DNA from: Planctomycetota bacterium
GTDB lineage: Bacteria; Planctomycetota; Phycisphaerae; Phycisphaerales; Zrk34
NCBI GenBank assembly: GCA_016125255.1
Contig: WGMD01000002.1
Span: forward strand, 310,001 to 374,000
Reading direction: 5' to 3'
Length of the DNA: 64,000 nucleotides
Shown piece by piece: positions 61,284-64,000 of the stretch. The notes under the pieces were generated by a model. It did no database searches, had not been told where the DNA came from, and worked only from the letters and a program-made list of their open reading frames with translations. Made by a program: the position numbers and the translations under genes. Every line of letters begins with the position of its first letter. Positions within the stretch are counted from its first letter, which is position 1.

Positions 61284-62860
61284 GGCGCTTCTCCCGATTG
61301 ATAGTGCTCGCCGATCTCCTGCGCGCTCAAGGCGCGATCGAAATAGCTCAGATGGCTCAGTCGGCCGACCCATCGCAGACCCGCGGCGCGCCCGCCGACC
61401 TTCACATATTCGCGCCCGCTTGAAGGCACGAGCGATCCGCGACCCGGCAGCGACTGCCGCGCCTGACCGTCGACGTACAACTCGCCCGCGCCCGATTCGT
61501 TGACCACGACCGCCACATGCGTCCATCGCCCGCGCGCGATCCGAACATCCTCGAACGCCAGATCGTTCACGCCCAGGAGCCGCATCACCATGTGTCCGCC
61601 CAGCGAATCCGTCGGGTGATACACCAGCGACCAGCCCGCCGCCGAAGTGCCCGGCTCCGCCAGCAGCACGAGGCCCTCGGTATTCATCATGCCCGGCCAG
61701 ACCCATGCTTCGACCGTGAACGCCTTGGACCTGGCCAGACCCCAATCGCCCTGATTGCCCAGATCGAGAATCGTCTGTCCGTCGAACTGAAGCGACTTGT
61801 CCGGATGCTCGTGCATCTGTGCCGCCGCCGTCGGCGCGGCCTTGAGTGCATGCCCGGCCGCGCCCAGGTCCGTCAGCGGGCCGTGCCCGGCGATCGCAAC
61901 CAGCGGCCAGTACGCCCACGGCTTGCTCGTCGACACCGCCGCGCTGTACGCCGCGTCGTTGATCTTCTGATCCGCATAGAACTGATCGGGCTCGGCTTCG
62001 ATGAGCGTCACGGTGCGCGACACCGCATCGAGCTGCGCGGTCTGACCTTTGGCCAGGTCGCGCTGGAAGGTGATCCTGCCCTTGGGGTCCATGAGCTGCG
62101 TGCGGACCAGCCCGTCAAACACATGCACCTGCGTCCCGCCGACGGGATCGACGCTCATGGCGAATTCGGTGCCGAGGTCGACGACGGCGGCGCCGGGGGC
62201 GGCGATGGTGAACCCGCGCGCGTCGGCGGGGACCCAAGCCGTCAGCTTCCCTTCCCGCAGATATCCGCTGTTGCGATCGGTCAGATCGAATCGCACCGGG
62301 CCGTGCAAGGTCACCACCGCGCCGCTGCTGAACATGACCTGAAGCGAGCCGGAGCGGATGTCGATCGACTGCGGATGCAGTTCCGCGCCGACGTCCATCG
62401 CTTCGCCCGTCGTGCCCCAGACGACGCGCTGCATGTCGCTGATGAGCGCGACCTGCGGCGTGTTGACCGGCCTGTTGTTGTTCCCATCGGGCAGCGTGCG
62501 CCAAAGGACGATCGTCGCCACGATGGCGAGCATCGCCGCGATCAGTCCCCCGCCCACGACCGGGCCGATGCGCCATCCGCCGCGCGCCGCCGGCATGTCG
62601 ATTTCCGTTTCCGCCTCCGCCTCGTGCGACGCCCGCGCCGCGTCCAATAGAAGCTGCGGCGAGATCACGTGCCGCACCAGCCGCCACTGCATGCTCAGCG
62701 TCACGAACATCTGCCGGTTCTCCGGCGACGCTTCGAGCAGGCGCGTCAGCTCGTCGAACTCCGCCGCCTCCGCCACGCCGTCCAGATGACGCACCGACAG
62801 TTCCGCCAATCGCATGGCGCTTTCATCACGAATCGGAATTTCATGCTGCTCATGAGTCAT
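61280..62860 (-). CDS. FecR-type anti-sigma protein with LamG domain, module 4
   Basis: The 526-aa protein has a cytoplasmic part, a membrane helix (GPVVGGGLIAAMLAIVATIV, about 95-117), a FecR domain (VVTLHGPVRFDLTDRN, GAAVVDLGTEFAMSVD, VHVFDGLVRTQ) and a LamG domain (about 312-520: LQFDGQTILDLGNQGDWGLA, FTVEAWVWPG, YFDRALSAQEIGEHY). It is built like module 2 FecR. Start at the ATG at 62860, 11 nt into the end of the sigma gene; an upstream start at 62890 is possible. Confidence 0.9.
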   Translation of the reverse strand: MTHEQHEIPIRDESAMRLAELSVRHLDGVAEAAEFDELTRLLEASPENRQMFVTLSMQWRLVRHVISPQLLLDAARASHEAEAETEIDMPAARGGWRIGPVVGGGLIAAMLAIVATIVLWRTLPDGNNNRPVNTPQVALISDMQRVVWGTTGEAMDVGAELHPQSIDIRSGSLQVMFSSGAVVTLHGPVRFDLTDRNSGYLREGKLTAWVPADARGFTIAAPGAAVVDLGTEFAMSVDPVGGTQVHVFDGLVRTQLMDPKGRITFQRDLAKGQTAQLDAVSRTVTLIEAEPDQFYADQKINDAAYSAAVSTSKPWAYWPLVAIAGHGPLTDLGAAGHALKAAPTAAAQMHEHPDKSLQFDGQTILDLGNQGDWGLARSKAFTVEAWVWPGMMNTEGLVLLAEPGTSAAGWSLVYHPTDSLGGHMVMRLLGVNDLAFEDVRIARGRWTHVAVVVNESGAGELYVDGQARQSLPGRGSLVPSSGREYVKVGGRAAGLRWVGRLSHLSYFDRALSAQEIGEHYQSGEAP

Positions 62861-63404
62861 GGAGCGAGCCCCCTGCGTCCGTCGAATCACCCGAAAGTTG
62901 CGCCCGAATGCACTCGGCCAGCGCCAGATGCGTCCGGGTCAGCGTCGAATACACCGTGTTGAACTTGCGGCCGAGCGCCTCCGCCAGCGCCTGCCCCGTC
63001 AGCCCCTTCCCATAACGCACATCGATCAATTCCCGCGCGAACGGGGCCAGCTCGCTCAGACAACGCCGCAGCGCCTCGAGCATCACATTCGCCTCCGCCG
63101 GCTCCACCATCCGCCAATGCCCTTCAAGCAAATCCAAAAGCTTCTCATCGAAAACCCGCGGCTGACGACGCGACTTCCTGATCATTTCCAAGGACTTACG
63201 ACGAGCCGTCTCGCGAAGCCAGGCCAGCAGATGATTGGCGTCATTAAAGGTCGTCATCCGCTCGAACGCCAGCGCAAATACTTCCTGCACAACGTCTTCC
63301 GACAGATGGTCGTCCGTCACGATCGCCTGCACATACGCCAGCAGGCGGTGCTGGTCCTTGACCAGAATCTGAATGAATGTGCGGGAATCGACGGACACTC
63401 TCAT
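62850..63404 (-). CDS. ECF-like sigma factor, module 4
   Basis: The 184-aa protein has region 2 (HLSEDVVQEVFALAFERM, HLLAWLRETARRKSLEMIRK) and region 4 (LAPFARELIDVRYGKGLTGQALAEALGRKFNTVYS). It is more distant from the other three sigma factors, which share an ETN..LW..AAEF-type motif. It overlaps its fecR. A CATATAGAGG sequence about 30 nt upstream may be its promoter. Confidence 0.92.
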   Translation of the reverse strand: MRVSVDSRTFIQILVKDQHRLLAYVQAIVTDDHLSEDVVQEVFALAFERMTTFNDANHLLAWLRETARRKSLEMIRKSRRQPRVFDEKLLDLLEGHWRMVEPAEANVMLEALRRCLSELAPFARELIDVRYGKGLTGQALAEALGRKFNTVYSTLTRTHLALAECIRAQLSGDSTDAGGSLHDS

Positions 63405-63632
63405 GCTCCAGCGTGACGTGGTCTCACCTCTATATGATCCGACCCGCCCCCGATTGTGCAGCCGCGAAGCGAATCACCTCAACTTTTTTTGCCCAGCTTC
63501 ACCATACTCAAAAATATCCGGAATCCCGCGAAAAAAAATGGGGATTGCCCCCTACTGACATTCGTCTACGATACCCCCAACCCGTTTAGCGAGGCCGCTT
63601 GCGGCCTGTTTACGCCCAAAAGAGACCCCACG

Positions 63633-64000
63633 ATGCCCAAATCCCTGTTCGCCAACGACCCCGCCGCCATTCCCGCCGCCGTCGCCGGCGCCATCGCCGC
63701 TCAGCCCATCATCGACCTGCACACGCACCTGTACCCCCCCTCCTTCGGCTCCCCCTCGACCGGCGACCCCACCGGGCTCATGCTTTTCGGTATCGATCAA
63801 CTGCTCACCTACCACTACCTCGTCGCCGAACTCTTCCGCGTCGTCCGTCCCGAGGAACTGACCATTGAAGACTTCTGGGCCATGTCCAAGTCCGCCCAGG
63901 CCGACCTGATTTGGCAAAAGCTCTTCATCGAGCGCAGCCCCATCTCCGAATCCTGTCGCGGCGTTCTCACCTGTCTCTCCAAGCTCGGCCTCGACCCCGC
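63633..64000 (+). CDS. Uronate-isomerase-like protein, truncated by window edge
   Basis: About 122 codons are visible before the right edge: MPKSLFANDPAAIPAAV, then IIDLHTHLYPPSFGS with the metal-binding HxH of the amidohydrolase superfamily, LLTYHYLVAELFRVV and SCRGVLTCLSKLGLD. This matches the N-terminus of uronate isomerase-like proteins (UxaC family), which interconvert uronates and keto-uronates. Upstream is a TTGCCC/16/TACGAT promoter (63545-63572). Confidence 0.78.
   Translation, partial: MPKSLFANDPAAIPAAVAGAIAAQPIIDLHTHLYPPSFGSPSTGDPTGLMLFGIDQLLTYHYLVAELFRVVRPEELTIEDFWAMSKSAQADLIWQKLFIERSPISESCRGVLTCLSKLGLDP

Overview
The window is about 64 kb of high-GC bacterial chromosome that reads as Planctomycetota, most likely class Phycisphaerae. 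The reasons are PEP-CTERM-like sorting tails of the form [10 protein letters not shown]...RRR, an SGNH/'PVC-type' dehydrogenase protein, a very long SecA with a C-terminal SEC-C zinc motif, FecR anti-sigma factors with LamG ectodomains, many prepilin-like proteins with [13 protein letters not shown] leaders, and a heavy load of short palindromic repeats. The taxonomic call is an inference from these families; no rRNA lies in the window.

Layout. 1-6320 (minus): SGNH/PVC-type dehydrogenase (cut by the left edge), secA, and just upstream of secA a small secreted protein ending in a proline-rich tail that could be a secretion monitor. 6410-7903: malQ. 7968-15693: two tandem modules, each an ECF-like sigma factor, a FecR anti-sigma protein, a PEP-CTERM exported protein and a prepilin-like protein. 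15819-17819: speA. 18183-20230: small hypothetical and membrane genes among repeats. 20231-23785 (minus): a third module. 24026-29559: tRNA-Ala(GGC), epsC, a zinc-ribbon membrane protein, hemW carrying an in-frame repeat, an FHA protein, asd and an isolated nuoA. 29622-32418: a small conserved gene pair, a secreted endonuclease/phosphatase-fold protein and tyrS. 32640-47767: a long Tad/Flp pilus locus with two CpaF-type ATPases (one with an N-terminal FHA domain), Flp-like pilins, prepilin peptidase, TadE/G-like proteins, CpaB, TadB, TadC, a membrane Ser/Thr kinase and an FHA membrane protein; a four-helix-bundle gene flanked by inverted repeats is inserted between tadA and tadB. 47760-51433: CDP-alcohol phosphatidyltransferase, a cupin, small genes and recA. 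51710-63404 (minus): a fourth, enlarged module with three PEP-CTERM proteins, two prepilin-like proteins and two FAD oxidoreductases (one fused to an SGNH hydrolase). 63633-64000: start of a uronate-isomerase-like gene.

The main system is the fourfold repeated sigma-FecR-PEP-CTERM-prepilin module, whose genes are mostly joined by 4-nt ATGA/GTGA overlaps. In modules 1 and 3 the part of FecR predicted to lie outside the membrane is homologous to the PEP-CTERM protein encoded next door, so the anti-sigma factor seems to carry a copy of the exported cargo domain. In modules 2 and 4 a LamG domain takes that place. The second theme is phospho-signalling within the Tad locus (kinase plus two FHA proteins). 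The third is the many dispersed palindromes, several of which now lie in frame inside genes (hemW, a TadE gene, two fecR genes, two prepilin genes).
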